DNA of 8,877 nt from JALYNX01 sp044867525. Lineage in GTDB: Bacteria; Actinomycetota; Acidimicrobiia; Spongiisociales; ZC4RG35. Of this stretch, positions 1 through 6,448 are shown piece after piece. Position numbers and translations under genes: made by a program. The stretch covers positions 1 through 8,877 of the forward strand of contig JBIOVB010000114.1 of assembly GCA_044867525.1 (NCBI GenBank), written 5' to 3'. Positions within the stretch are counted from its first letter, which is position 1. Each line of letters starts with the position of its first letter. The notes under the pieces are model-generated. The model was not told where the DNA came from. It worked only from the letters and a program-made list of their open reading frames with translations, and ran no database searches.

Positions 1-1128
1 GACTTCCACATGGTCCCCGACCTGAGCACTCTTCGCACCGCGACCTGGCTGGATCGCACGGCGTTCGTCCTGTGCGATCTCGAGGACCCCCGGTCTCAGG
101 ATCTGGTGACGGTGGCCCCTCGGACCATCCTGCGCCGGCAGCTGGAGAAGGCCGCCGGATCGGGCTACACCGCCAAAGGCGCGTCCGAGCTCGAGTTCTT
201 CCTCTTCGAGGAGTCCTACCGGGAGGCCGCCGAGAAGCGCTATCAGGCGATGCGCCCGGCCGGCTGGTACATCGAGGACTACCACCTCCTCCAGGGGACC
301 CGGGAGGAGTTCTACAACGGTCAGGTCCGTCGCCATCTTTCGGCATCGGGGATCCCGGTGGAGAACTCAAAAGGGGAATGGGGCCGGGGCCAGCACGAGA
401 TGAACATCCGTTACGCCGAGTTGCTCGAGATGGCAGATCGGCACACGATCATGAAGCAGGCGATGAAGGAGATCGCCGACGGGACCGGCGTGTCTATCAC
501 ATTCATGGCCAAGCCCGACATGACCGAGGCCGGATCCTCGTGCCACCTCCACGTCAGCCTCTGGAACGGAGATGGCAGCGCCTTCCCCGGAGACCAGGAG
601 TTCGGCCCGGTTCACGGCTCGGACACCTTCAAATGGTTCCTTGGGGGCTGGATGGCCCATGTCCCCGAGCTCATGGTCTTCTTCGCTCCGACCATCAACT
701 CCTACAAGCGGTATCAGGACGCTTCCTGGGCTCCGACCCGGCTCGGCTGGAGCTATGACAACCGCACCGCCGGGTTTCGGGTGGTGGGCCATGACCAGAG
801 TCTGCGCATCGAGTGCCGGATCCCAGGAGCCGACACCAACCCCTACCTCGCCTATTCGGCGGTGCTGGCCGCCGGCCTGGACGGGATCGCCAACCAGATC
901 GACCCGCCGGAGATATTCGAGGGCGACGTCTATCAGGCCCGGGAGCTGCCCCGGGTGCCGTACACCTTGCGCGATGCCACCGATCTGTTCGAGGCGTCGG
1001 AATTCGTTCGTGACTCGTTCGGGGCCGATGTCCAGGAGCACTACACCCACTTCTTCCGAGTGGAGCAGAGCTCCTTCGACAACTCGGTCACCGATTGGGA
1101 GCGTTGGCGATACTTCGAACGGATATGA
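1..1128 (+). CDS. Glutamine synthetase family protein (probable gamma-glutamyl-amine ligase), 5' partial
   Basis: The open frame runs in from the window edge; the first ATG (base 10) lies inside the conserved 'MVPDLST' segment, so it is not the true start. The missing part is the N-terminal beta-grasp domain of a family usually about 450 residues long. Counting from that Met, the catalytic-domain landmarks are all present: E60/E62 (SELEFF), E123 and E130 (EWGRGQHE), the GSSCHLH ATP-binding loop at 175-181, NSYKR at 230-234, R252 (DNR) and RIECRIPGADTNPYL at 266-280. The bacterial GSI adenylylation-site motif (NLYDLP) is not conserved: the corresponding stretch reads VYQARELP. Family knowledge: GS homologues beside oxidoreductases often ligate glutamate to amines (PuuA, IpuC, GlnA3/GlnA4 types) rather than to ammonia. 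The overlapping SDR and ALDH genes support that reading, but the substrate cannot be read from sequence. Family call is firm; specific function is inferred. Confidence 0.93.
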   Translation, partial: DFHMVPDLSTLRTATWLDRTAFVLCDLEDPRSQDLVTVAPRTILRRQLEKAAGSGYTAKGASELEFFLFEESYREAAEKRYQAMRPAGWYIEDYHLLQGTREEFYNGQVRRHLSASGIPVENSKGEWGRGQHEMNIRYAELLEMADRHTIMKQAMKEIADGTGVSITFMAKPDMTEAGSSCHLHVSLWNGDGSAFPGDQEFGPVHGSDTFKWFLGGWMAHVPELMVFFAPTINSYKRYQDASWAPTRLGWSYDNRTAGFRVVGHDQSLRIECRIPGADTNPYLAYSAVLAAGLDGIANQIDPPEIFEGDVYQARELPRVPYTLRDATDLFEASEFVRDSFGADVQEHYTHFFRVEQSSFDNSVTDWERWRYFERI

Positions 1129-1904
1129 GTGACCGGCTTGGCGGGAAGGTCGCGCTGATCACTGGGGCCGGCTCCGGGATCGGCAGACAGGCATCGCTGC
1201 TCTTCGCCGCCGAGGGAGCATCGGTCCTGGCGGTCGATCTCAATGAGGAGGCGCTCACCGAGACTGTCGACCAAGTCCTGGCCGCCGGCGGGAAGGCAGA
1301 GGGCCAGCGCGCCGATGTCTCTTCCGTCGAGGACAGCCAAGCGATGGTTAGCGCCGCCGAAGGCCATTTCGGCAGGCTCGACGTGATGTTCAACAACGCC
1401 GGGATCATGCATTCCGACGACGATGACGCGGTCTCCACAGAGGAGAAGATCTGGGACCTCACGATGGACATCAATGCCAAGGGCGTTTTTCTGGGATGCA
1501 AGTTCGGGATCCCGGCCTTGAGGCGGAGTGGTGGCGGTTCGATCATCAACACCGCATCGTTCGTCGCCCTCCTCGGGGCGGCCACCCCTCAGGTGGCTTA
1601 CACGGCCTCGAAGGGCGCCGTCCTCGCCATGACCCGTGAGCTGGCGGTGGTCCATGCCCGGGAGAACATCCGGGTCAATGCCCTCTGCCCGGGCCCGTTG
1701 CGCACCGACCTCCTGATGAAGTTCCTCGATACGGATGAGAAGAAGCAGCGCCGGCTGGTCCACATCCCTATGGGCCGCTTCGGCGAGGCCGCCGAGATGG
1801 CCAAAGCAGCTCTCTGGCTCGCCAGTGACGATTCCTCGTATGTGACCGGCACCGAATTCGTGGTCGACGGGGGGATAACCGCCGCCTACGTCACTCCGGA
1901 GTGA
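1125..1904 (+). CDS. Classical SDR family oxidoreductase
   Basis: A 259-residue Rossmann-fold dehydrogenase of normal length for classical short-chain dehydrogenases. Visible motifs are the dinucleotide loop TGAGSGIG (13-20), an Asp at the end of beta-2 (D38, which usually favours NAD over NADP), NNAG (90-93), the helix Asn N117, S145, and the catalytic YTASK (Y159, K163). The C-terminus ends with the common 'FVVDGG' (245-250). The ATG at 1125 was chosen over the in-frame ATG at 1095 because it lies directly before the first beta strand and forms an ATGA overlap with the ligase stop codon, implying translational coupling. It would oxidise an alcohol or reduce a ketone/aldehyde. In this operon a role upstream of the aldehyde dehydrogenase, converting a hydroxyl intermediate to the aldehyde, is the simplest inference. 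Annotation pipelines may call it FabG-like, but nothing nearby suggests fatty-acid synthesis. Confidence 0.93.
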   Translation: MSDRLGGKVALITGAGSGIGRQASLLFAAEGASVLAVDLNEEALTETVDQVLAAGGKAEGQRADVSSVEDSQAMVSAAEGHFGRLDVMFNNAGIMHSDDDDAVSTEEKIWDLTMDINAKGVFLGCKFGIPALRRSGGGSIINTASFVALLGAATPQVAYTASKGAVLAMTRELAVVHARENIRVNALCPGPLRTDLLMKFLDTDEKKQRRLVHIPMGRFGEAAEMAKAALWLASDDSSYVTGTEFVVDGGITAAYVTPE

Positions 1905-3331
1905 GCGAATACCACTCATTCGTCGCCGGGGCACCATTGCCCGGCTCGGCGGGCGAGGCGCCGATCTCCAACCCGGCGACCGGGGAGCAGATCGGGAGGG
2001 TGACCCGGGCCTCGGCGACCGACGTCGATCGGGCAGTGGCGATAGCCAGGGACCGCTACGAAGAGGGGGTGTGGCGTCGGGCACCGGTGCGACAGCGGCG
2101 CGACGTGCTTCGGAGCATCGCCGACCTGATTCGGCGCGACCAGGAACGACTGGCGGTTCTCGAGTCGACCAATGCCGGCAAGCCGATAGGCGCGGCCCGG
2201 GGAGAGATCGGCGCTGTCGCCACCACCTTCGACTATTACGCCGGAGCGGTGGACAAATTCCACGGCCAGACCATCCCCGGCAATGCCGACGGCACGCTGA
2301 TGACCTTCCGGGAGCCGTTGGGGGTATGCGCCGCCATCACTCCGTGGAACTTCCCGATGCTGATCCTGAGCTGGAAGGCGGCCCCGGCCCTGGCCATGGG
2401 CAATTCCGTGGTCGCCAAACCGGCCGAGGTGACCCCACTCACAGCCCTCGCTCTCGCCGAGCTTGCGGTGGAGGCCGGTCTGCCGCCGGGGGTGTTCAAC
2501 GTGGTGACCGGGCGGGGCTCGGAAGCCGGCGAGGCGTTGGTTCGGCACCCAAAGGTGGCCAAGATCTCCTTCACCGGGTCAACCGAGGTGGGGTCGCAGG
2601 TGATGGCCGCCGCGGCGCCGGATATCCGGAGAGTCTCCCTGGAGCTCGGTGGCAAGTCGGCGAACATCGTCTTCTCAGACGCCGACCTCGACACGTGTGT
2701 CGAGTCATCGATCTTCTCCGTGTACGACAACGCAGGCCAGGACTGTTGTGCCCGAAGCCGGCTTCTCGTGGAGAGGGAGATCCATGACGAGTTCACCGAG
2801 CGCTTCAGCGCGCGGGCCCGCTCCCTCGTCGTCGGAGACACGGCAGACGAGGCAACCGAAATGGGCCCCTTGATCACGCCCCAGCAGCGAGAAAGCGTCG
2901 AGGGATACCTCCAAGTCGGCGAGGAAGAGGGGGCAACCCTGCTCACCGGTGGGGAGCGGGTCGGCGATGTCGGCAATTTCCTTTCGCCGGCCGTGTTCAG
3001 TGGTGCCCGCTCTGGGATGCGAATCGTCCAGGAGGAGATCTTCGGGCCCGTGGTCGCCATCACCCCGTTCGAGGGAGAGGAGGAGGCGGTTGCCTTGGCC
3101 AACGACTCGATCTACGGGCTCTCGGGCTCGATCTGGACTCGAGACGTCGGCCGGGCACTACGGGTGGCGCGCGGCGTGGAGACCGGGATGCTTTCGATCA
3201 ACTCCTCGTCGTCCGTCCATATCGAGGCGCCGTTCGGTGGGGTCAAGGCCTCGGGCATAGGCCGGGAGCAGGGGATGGCTGCTCTGGAGCACTACACCGA
3301 GTACAAGACTGTGTTCGTCGCCAACGACTGA
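1901..3331 (+). CDS. NAD(P)-dependent aldehyde dehydrogenase
   Basis: A 476-residue member of the ALDH superfamily, of full length. It carries the oxyanion-hole Asn in PWNFP (N150), the cofactor-binding Lys in VVAKPAE (K173), the Rossmann turn FTGSTEVG (224-231), the general-base Glu in LELGGK (E248), the nucleophilic Cys in NAGQDCCA (C282), EEIFGPV (378-384) and PFGGVKASGIGRE (444-456). It starts at a GTG that overlaps the SDR stop codon (GTGA), so the three genes form one coupled unit. Overall it resembles betaine-aldehyde/aminobutyraldehyde dehydrogenases, which accept amino- or amido-aldehydes; this fits oxidation of a gamma-glutamylated aldehyde made by the two upstream enzymes. All catalytic residues are intact. 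Substrate assignment is inference; family assignment is near certain. Confidence 0.96.
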   Translation: MSEYHSFVAGAPLPGSAGEAPISNPATGEQIGRVTRASATDVDRAVAIARDRYEEGVWRRAPVRQRRDVLRSIADLIRRDQERLAVLESTNAGKPIGAARGEIGAVATTFDYYAGAVDKFHGQTIPGNADGTLMTFREPLGVCAAITPWNFPMLILSWKAAPALAMGNSVVAKPAEVTPLTALALAELAVEAGLPPGVFNVVTGRGSEAGEALVRHPKVAKISFTGSTEVGSQVMAAAAPDIRRVSLELGGKSANIVFSDADLDTCVESSIFSVYDNAGQDCCARSRLLVEREIHDEFTERFSARARSLVVGDTADEATEMGPLITPQQRESVEGYLQVGEEEGATLLTGGERVGDVGNFLSPAVFSGARSGMRIVQEEIFGPVVAITPFEGEEEAVALANDSIYGLSGSIWTRDVGRALRVARGVETGMLSINSSSSVHIEAPFGGVKASGIGREQGMAALEHYTEYKTVFVAND

Positions 3332-3365
3332 GCCGGCGCTCTCTCCTCTGTTTTCCCCCGCTCTG

Positions 3366-3403
3366 TCGCGCCGTTATCGACCCAGGGGTCGATAACGGCG
3401 CGA
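3366..3403. terminator. Perfect 18-bp inverted repeat, probable operon terminator
   Basis: The arms at 3366-3383 and 3386-3403 are exact reverse complements, leaving only AG between them (effectively a 4-nt CAGG loop in RNA). The hairpin begins 34 nt after the aldehyde dehydrogenase stop. No T-run follows on the + strand (the next bases are GAGAAAACGGG), so it is not a textbook intrinsic terminator, although hairpins without a U-tract are often proposed for high-GC actinobacteria. A T-tract (GTTTTC, 3350-3355) lies on the left and GAAAAC (3404-3409) directly on the right, giving an imperfect outer extension. Alternatives are a dispersed palindromic repeat or a dimeric regulator site. Confidence 0.5.
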
Positions 3404-3428
3404 GAAAACGGGTTAACGAGAAAACGGG
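3401..3428. repeat. Pair of 12-bp direct repeats (CGAGAAAACGGG)
   Basis: CGAGAAAACGGG occurs at 3401-3412 and again at 3417-3428, separated by TTAA, so the start-to-start distance is 16 bp. The first copy overlaps the right end of the perfect palindrome. The pair lies between the operon end and the sigma-factor gene. It could be a tandem regulator site or a relic of local duplication; no function can be assigned from sequence. Confidence 0.6.
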
Positions 3429-3460
3429 AGACGGGGGGCGGGGCGTCCGCCGAAAATCGG

Positions 3461-3490
3461 TGTCACCCAATCCCCGGTTCTGCTCCGTCT
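3461..3490 (+). promoter_or_regulatory. Candidate ECF-type promoter (TGTCACC / CGTCT) for the sigma-factor operon
   Basis: TGTCACC at 3461-3467 and CGTCT at 3486-3490 resemble the -35 (TGTCAC-like) and -10 (CGTC) elements described for several ECF sigma groups, with an 18-nt gap (17 if the -35 is read as TGTCACCC). A start site 7-8 nt after CGTCT falls on or next to the A of the ATG at 3498, which would give a leaderless mRNA. No Shine-Dalgarno sequence lies before that ATG, which is consistent. Autoregulation of the sigma gene by its own product is a common arrangement and is the inferred reading here. Confidence 0.4.
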
Positions 3491-3497
3491 CAACGGC

Positions 3498-3968
3498 ATG
3501 ATCGCCGTTACGGGTGTGATGGACGACGAACAGGTCTACCGGTCTTACGCCGTGGAGCTCACCAGATACGCAACTGGTCTGGTCGGGCCTTTTGATGCTG
3601 CGGATGTAGTGACCGATGCCTGTCTCAAGGCGTTCTCCACCAGGAGCTGGCCCGATGTGAGCAACAAACGGGCGTATCTCTATCGGACGGTGCTCAGCGT
3701 GGCGACCGACCACCATCGGAGCACGTTGTCCCGACGCCTCAGAGAGCTGCAGAGCTCTGGGCCCGAGGCGATTCCCGCCCAGGATGTGGACGTGGACGTG
3801 CTCCGAGCGGTTGACCGGCTGGCCATGCAGCAAAGGGCAGCCGTGCTGCTCACCTACTGGGGAGATCTCCCGGTGGAGGCAGTAGCGGAACGAATGGGGA
3901 TTTCGACCGGTGCCGTGAAACGGCATCTGGCTCGCGCCCGTAAGCGTCTCGAGGAGTGGCTGTCATGA
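3498..3968 (+). CDS. ECF (SigE-like) RNA polymerase sigma factor
   Basis: A 156-residue group 4 sigma factor with the two-domain minimum of the family. Region 2 spans about 12-77, beginning VYRSYAVEL and continuing through DAADVVTDACLKAF to the AYLYRTVLSVATDHHRS helix. A linker of about 28 residues follows, then region 4 from about 105 to 155, whose helix-turn-helix is marked by WGDLPVEAVAERMGIS and TGAVKRHLARARKRL. The ATG at 3498 lacks an upstream ribosome site and may be leaderless; a second in-frame ATG (3519), preceded directly by a GTG at 3516, is an alternative start. The stop overlaps the next gene's ATG (ATGA), so the sigma factor and the membrane protein are made as a pair, the usual layout for a sigma factor and its controller. 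The regulon is unknown; a cell-envelope signal is likely given its partner. Confidence 0.92.
   Translation: MIAVTGVMDDEQVYRSYAVELTRYATGLVGPFDAADVVTDACLKAFSTRSWPDVSNKRAYLYRTVLSVATDHHRSTLSRRLRELQSSGPEAIPAQDVDVDVLRAVDRLAMQQRAAVLLTYWGDLPVEAVAERMGISTGAVKRHLARARKRLEEWLS
3951..3956 (+). promoter_or_regulatory. Strong Shine-Dalgarno (GAGGAG) for the GerMN-Gmad2 gene
   Basis: GAGGAG sits 8 nt before the ATG at 3965, inside the 3' end of the sigma gene. This decides the start against the in-frame ATG at 3956, which the site itself would overlap. It lets the membrane protein be initiated independently as well as by coupling. Confidence 0.7.
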
Positions 3969-5095
3969 GCGGAGACTTCGACCGCAAGATGCGAGAACTG
4001 GCAGACCGTGTGGTGGCTATGTCGCCTGAGCCACCGCCCTTTCCTGAGGAGAACGTCGTGACACAACGCAATGAAACGAAGCCGAGGCCTGTGCTCATGT
4101 TCGCCGGGGCCGCACTCGCGGTGCTCCTTCTGGTCGGGATCCCGATCCTCCTCTTCGCCGGGGACGGCGTCGAGCCGGCAGACACCACCATCGCGACCAC
4201 CCCCACCACGCTGCCGTCGACTGTGGTCACCGAGCCGTCGCCGACCACGACCGATCCCGGCTCGGCGTCGACCACCACGGTGCCGGACACCACGACCACC
4301 ATCGGACCGGCTTTCGAGCGCCGGAACGTGGTGATCTTCCTCGTGGGTGAGCCTGAGAGCTCGTTCACCGGCAATCCTGCGGTTGTCCCGTTCCTCTCGG
4401 TTTCCGAGGCGCTTCCCGAGGACTCCGACGAGATGGCAGCCCTGCGACTCCTCACGAGGGACGATCTGATCCTGCCCGACGACTTCAGCAACGTGATCCC
4501 GGCTCCGGTCGAGGTGGTCGGCGTCGACAGGGACCCGGAAGGCCATCGAATCACAGTCGACATGAACGAGGCGTTCCTCGACGGGGCCGGCGGGGCCTTG
4601 GCCGACTTCACGATGCTCAACCAACTGATCTTCACCGTCACCAGCGAAGGTGGCTTCACCGAGGTGGTGTTCACAGCGGATGGTCAGCCTGTGACCCAGT
4701 TCGGGAGCGAAGGCCTCGATCTGAGCGACCCGGTTGGTCCAGACTCCTTCCTCGACCAGCTGAACTCGGTGATAGTCGATTCCGCGGCCGCGGTCACCGG
4801 GGACTCTCCTCTGACCGTGACCGGGTTCGCCAATGTCTTCGAGGCCACGGTGAGTCTAGAGCTGGTCGACGAGTCCGGGAACGTCGTCTATGAGGACTTC
4901 ACCACTGCCACCTGTGGCACCGGGTGCTGGGGCGGCTACAGCTTCAACATCGACGACTTCGACTTTGCAGGCACCCCGGTGACGCTGAGAGTCTTCTGGC
5001 ACTCGGCAGAGAACGGCGAACCCGTCGATGTGGTGTCCATGCCCGTCGGCTATGGGGACCGCGCCGTCTGGGACATGCTGCCGATCGAGTCCTGA
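3965..5095 (+). CDS. Membrane-anchored GerMN-Gmad2 domain protein, candidate anti-sigma partner
   Basis: The 376-residue protein has a cytoplasmic N-terminus of about 42 residues (acidic/basic helix DRKMRELADRVVAM), one transmembrane helix (about 43-66, VLMFAGAALAVLLLVGIPIL), a Thr/Pro/Ser stalk (about 73-113), a GerMN-like domain (about 120-250, including HRITVDMNEAFLDG) and a Gmad2-like immunoglobulin-type domain (about 268-365, SPLTVTGFANVFEATVSLEL). The GerMN and Gmad2 names come from spore-germination proteins, but such domains are also common in non-sporulating actinobacteria. The 4-nt overlap with the ECF sigma gene suggests that its N-terminus restrains the sigma factor while the outer domains sense an envelope signal. 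However, that N-terminus contains no His or Cys, so it is not a zinc-type anti-sigma domain. C317 and C321 (TCGTGCW) may form a disulfide. Topology and outer domains are well supported; the anti-sigma role is inference. Confidence 0.85.
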   Translation: MSGDFDRKMRELADRVVAMSPEPPPFPEENVVTQRNETKPRPVLMFAGAALAVLLLVGIPILLFAGDGVEPADTTIATTPTTLPSTVVTEPSPTTTDPGSASTTTVPDTTTTIGPAFERRNVVIFLVGEPESSFTGNPAVVPFLSVSEALPEDSDEMAALRLLTRDDLILPDDFSNVIPAPVEVVGVDRDPEGHRITVDMNEAFLDGAGGALADFTMLNQLIFTVTSEGGFTEVVFTADGQPVTQFGSEGLDLSDPVGPDSFLDQLNSVIVDSAAAVTGDSPLTVTGFANVFEATVSLELVDESGNVVYEDFTTATCGTGCWGGYSFNIDDFDFAGTPVTLRVFWHSAENGEPVDVVSMPVGYGDRAVWDMLPIES

Positions 5096-5111
5096 TCTCG
5101 GCAATGCGAGA

Positions 5112-5831
5112 ATGGGCGCCGTGAAGGTCGGCCTCCTCGTCTGTGACCATGTCCGCCCCGAATTCCTTGGGATCTCGGGGGACTATGAAGACATGTTCCG
5201 GCGCCTGTTCTCGCACCATCCCGAGATCGAGGTGGTCGCCTACGACGCGATAGGCGGCCACCTCCCTGCAGGCCCACACGAGGCCGACGGCTGGATGACA
5301 ACCGGATCCCGGCATTCGGTGAACGAGGACGAGGCCTGGATCCGGGATCTCGAGGCTTTCGTCCGGGAGGCCGCCGCCGCCGAGGTCCCTTTCATCGGGA
5401 TTTGCTTCGGCCACCAGCTGATCGCCAGGGCGCTCGGAGGCTCGGTGGTGAAGTCGGACCGGGGCTGGGGGGTAGGTGTGAAAGAGGTCCAGGTGAACGA
5501 GGACCTGGGCTGGGGTGAGTCGTACCGGGTGGTCACCAGTCACGAGGACCAGGTGCAGACCCTCCCTCCCGGGGGTGAGGTCCTGGGATGGAACGAGCAC
5601 TGCCCGGTGTCGGTGATGGCCGTCGGGTCGACGATGCTCGGCATCCAGGGGCATCCCGAGTTCGAGCCTTCGTACTCAGCCGCCCTAATGGAGTCGCGAC
5701 GAGGGCACATCATCCCTGAGGAGACCGTTGAAGCCGGGATGCGCACCCTCGACGAGGCTCCCGACGGTGACCTCCTGGCAAACTGGATCGTGGAGTTCAT
5801 CGAGAAGGGGCAGAGGGCGGAGACTTCCTGA
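5112..5831 (+). CDS. Class I glutamine amidotransferase-like protein
   Basis: A 239-residue single-domain GATase1 protein. The triad is complete: nucleophile C98 in the elbow GICFGHQ (96-102), and H181 and E183 in GIQGHPEFEP (178-186). Nothing resembles an attached synthetase domain, so it may act alone as a hydrolase or peptidase, or with a separate partner. Close homologues are usually annotated only as 'type 1 glutamine amidotransferase'. A gamma-glutamyl hydrolase role, as in PuuD, would suit the ligase-SDR-ALDH operon upstream, but the sigma cassette separates them and this is inference. The start is uncertain: ATG 5112 (16 nt after the previous stop) or GTG 5121, which would give MKVGLLVCD directly at the first beta strand. 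Neither has a good ribosome site. The small gap suggests read-through from the sigma operon. Confidence 0.88.
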   Translation: MGAVKVGLLVCDHVRPEFLGISGDYEDMFRRLFSHHPEIEVVAYDAIGGHLPAGPHEADGWMTTGSRHSVNEDEAWIRDLEAFVREAAAAEVPFIGICFGHQLIARALGGSVVKSDRGWGVGVKEVQVNEDLGWGESYRVVTSHEDQVQTLPPGGEVLGWNEHCPVSVMAVGSTMLGIQGHPEFEPSYSAALMESRRGHIIPEETVEAGMRTLDEAPDGDLLANWIVEFIEKGQRAETS

Positions 5832-5890
5832 CGGAGATCCTTCAGCGGGATCTACCGGTCCCCGGATATCATCGCCTGCGAGCACTACCC

Positions 5891-5895
5891 GGAGG
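5891..5895 (+). promoter_or_regulatory. Shine-Dalgarno (GGAGG) that fixes a TTG start
   Basis: GGAGG lies 6 nt upstream of the TTG at 5902, an ideal spacing. The frame has no ATG or GTG near the expected N-terminus, and the cyclic-nucleotide-binding domain begins within 15 residues of this TTG, so this site is the main reason for choosing it. Confidence 0.7.
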
Positions 5896-5901
5896 CGTCA
5901 C

Positions 5902-6336
5902 TTGGTCACCAAGAAGGAAAAGCTGGACAGGCTGGGATCTGTGCCACTCTTCAACGGTCTCTCGCAAAAGGACCTGGAGAAGATCCTGGATCGGACCAAG
6001 GAGAGCTTCCACGTAGCCAGTGACGTCGTAATCGCCGAGGGAAAGGCCGGGATCGGTTTTCACCTGATCCTGGAGGGCACCGCAAACGTGGTCCGGAATG
6101 GGCGTATCGCCGCGAGGCTGAGCCCGGGTGAGTTCTTCGGGGAGATGGCCTTGGTAGACGACGGGCCCCGTTCGGCCACGGTCGTCGCCGACTCCGACCT
6201 GACCACGGTGGTCCTCTCCAAGTGGGAGTTCCGCCCGCTGCTCAAAGACCATCCCGAGATGGCGTGGAAGATGATCGAGCACCTTGTCGGCCGGGTGCGC
6301 GAGGAGCAGACCGGAAGGGATGCCCTGGTCTGCTAG
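5902..6336 (+). CDS. Stand-alone cyclic nucleotide-binding domain protein (Crp-type sensor, no output domain)
   Basis: A 144-residue protein starting at TTG. After a short basic N-terminus (MVTKKEKLDRLGSVPLF) it follows the CNB fold: the alpha-helical lead LFNGLSQKDLEKILDR, beta-roll strands with the FHLILEGTANVV hairpin (53-64), and a phosphate-binding cassette from G76 to A96 with GEFFGEMAL and PRSATV. R90 is positioned to contact the cyclic phosphate, as in CRP-like proteins. The protein ends shortly after the C-helix (MAWKMIEHLVGRVREEQ), so there is no helix-turn-helix DNA-binding domain. It may regulate a partner by direct contact. The 70-nt gap upstream holds no clear promoter, so it could be cotranscribed with the GATase gene or have its own start. 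Ligand (cAMP, cGMP or none) is unknown. Confidence 0.9.
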   Translation: MVTKKEKLDRLGSVPLFNGLSQKDLEKILDRTKESFHVASDVVIAEGKAGIGFHLILEGTANVVRNGRIAARLSPGEFFGEMALVDDGPRSATVVADSDLTTVVLSKWEFRPLLKDHPEMAWKMIEHLVGRVREEQTGRDALVC

Positions 6337-6448
6337 TCAGTCGTTTTCGTCGACCTCGACGACCAACCTCTCGTTCACAGAATGCGAGTGCCGACGTCTT
6401 CACGGCCTCAGCGGTCCATCAAGGACTTCCCAAGCCAGTCCCGCCTCT

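Noticed and set aside
1125..1904. Calling the SDR a FabG fatty-acid enzyme
   Set aside because: The motifs are shared by all classical SDRs and the neighbours are an amine ligase and an ALDH, not fatty-acid genes.
1041..2084. Long open frame (347 codons) antisense to the SDR gene
   Set aside because: It lies opposite three well-supported genes, its translation is rich in Arg/Pro/Ser with no recognisable domain, and it is explained by the high GC of the coding strand.
2071..2787. 238-codon + strand open frame inside the aldehyde dehydrogenase
   Set aside because: Frame-shifted shadow of the ALDH, Arg/Gly-rich and without motifs.
3965..5095. Interpreting the GerMN-Gmad2 protein as evidence of sporulation
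   Set aside because: These domains are widespread in non-sporulating actinobacteria and no other spore gene is present.
5867..5872. TATCAT as a -10 element for the CNB gene
   Set aside because: No acceptable -35 sequence lies 16-18 nt upstream, so there is no support for a promoter.
6347..6362. Short inverted repeat TCGTCGA-CC-TCGACGA between the convergent CNB and CAP genes
   Set aside because: The stem is only 7 bp with a 2-nt gap and has no U-tract on either strand; too weak to call a terminator.
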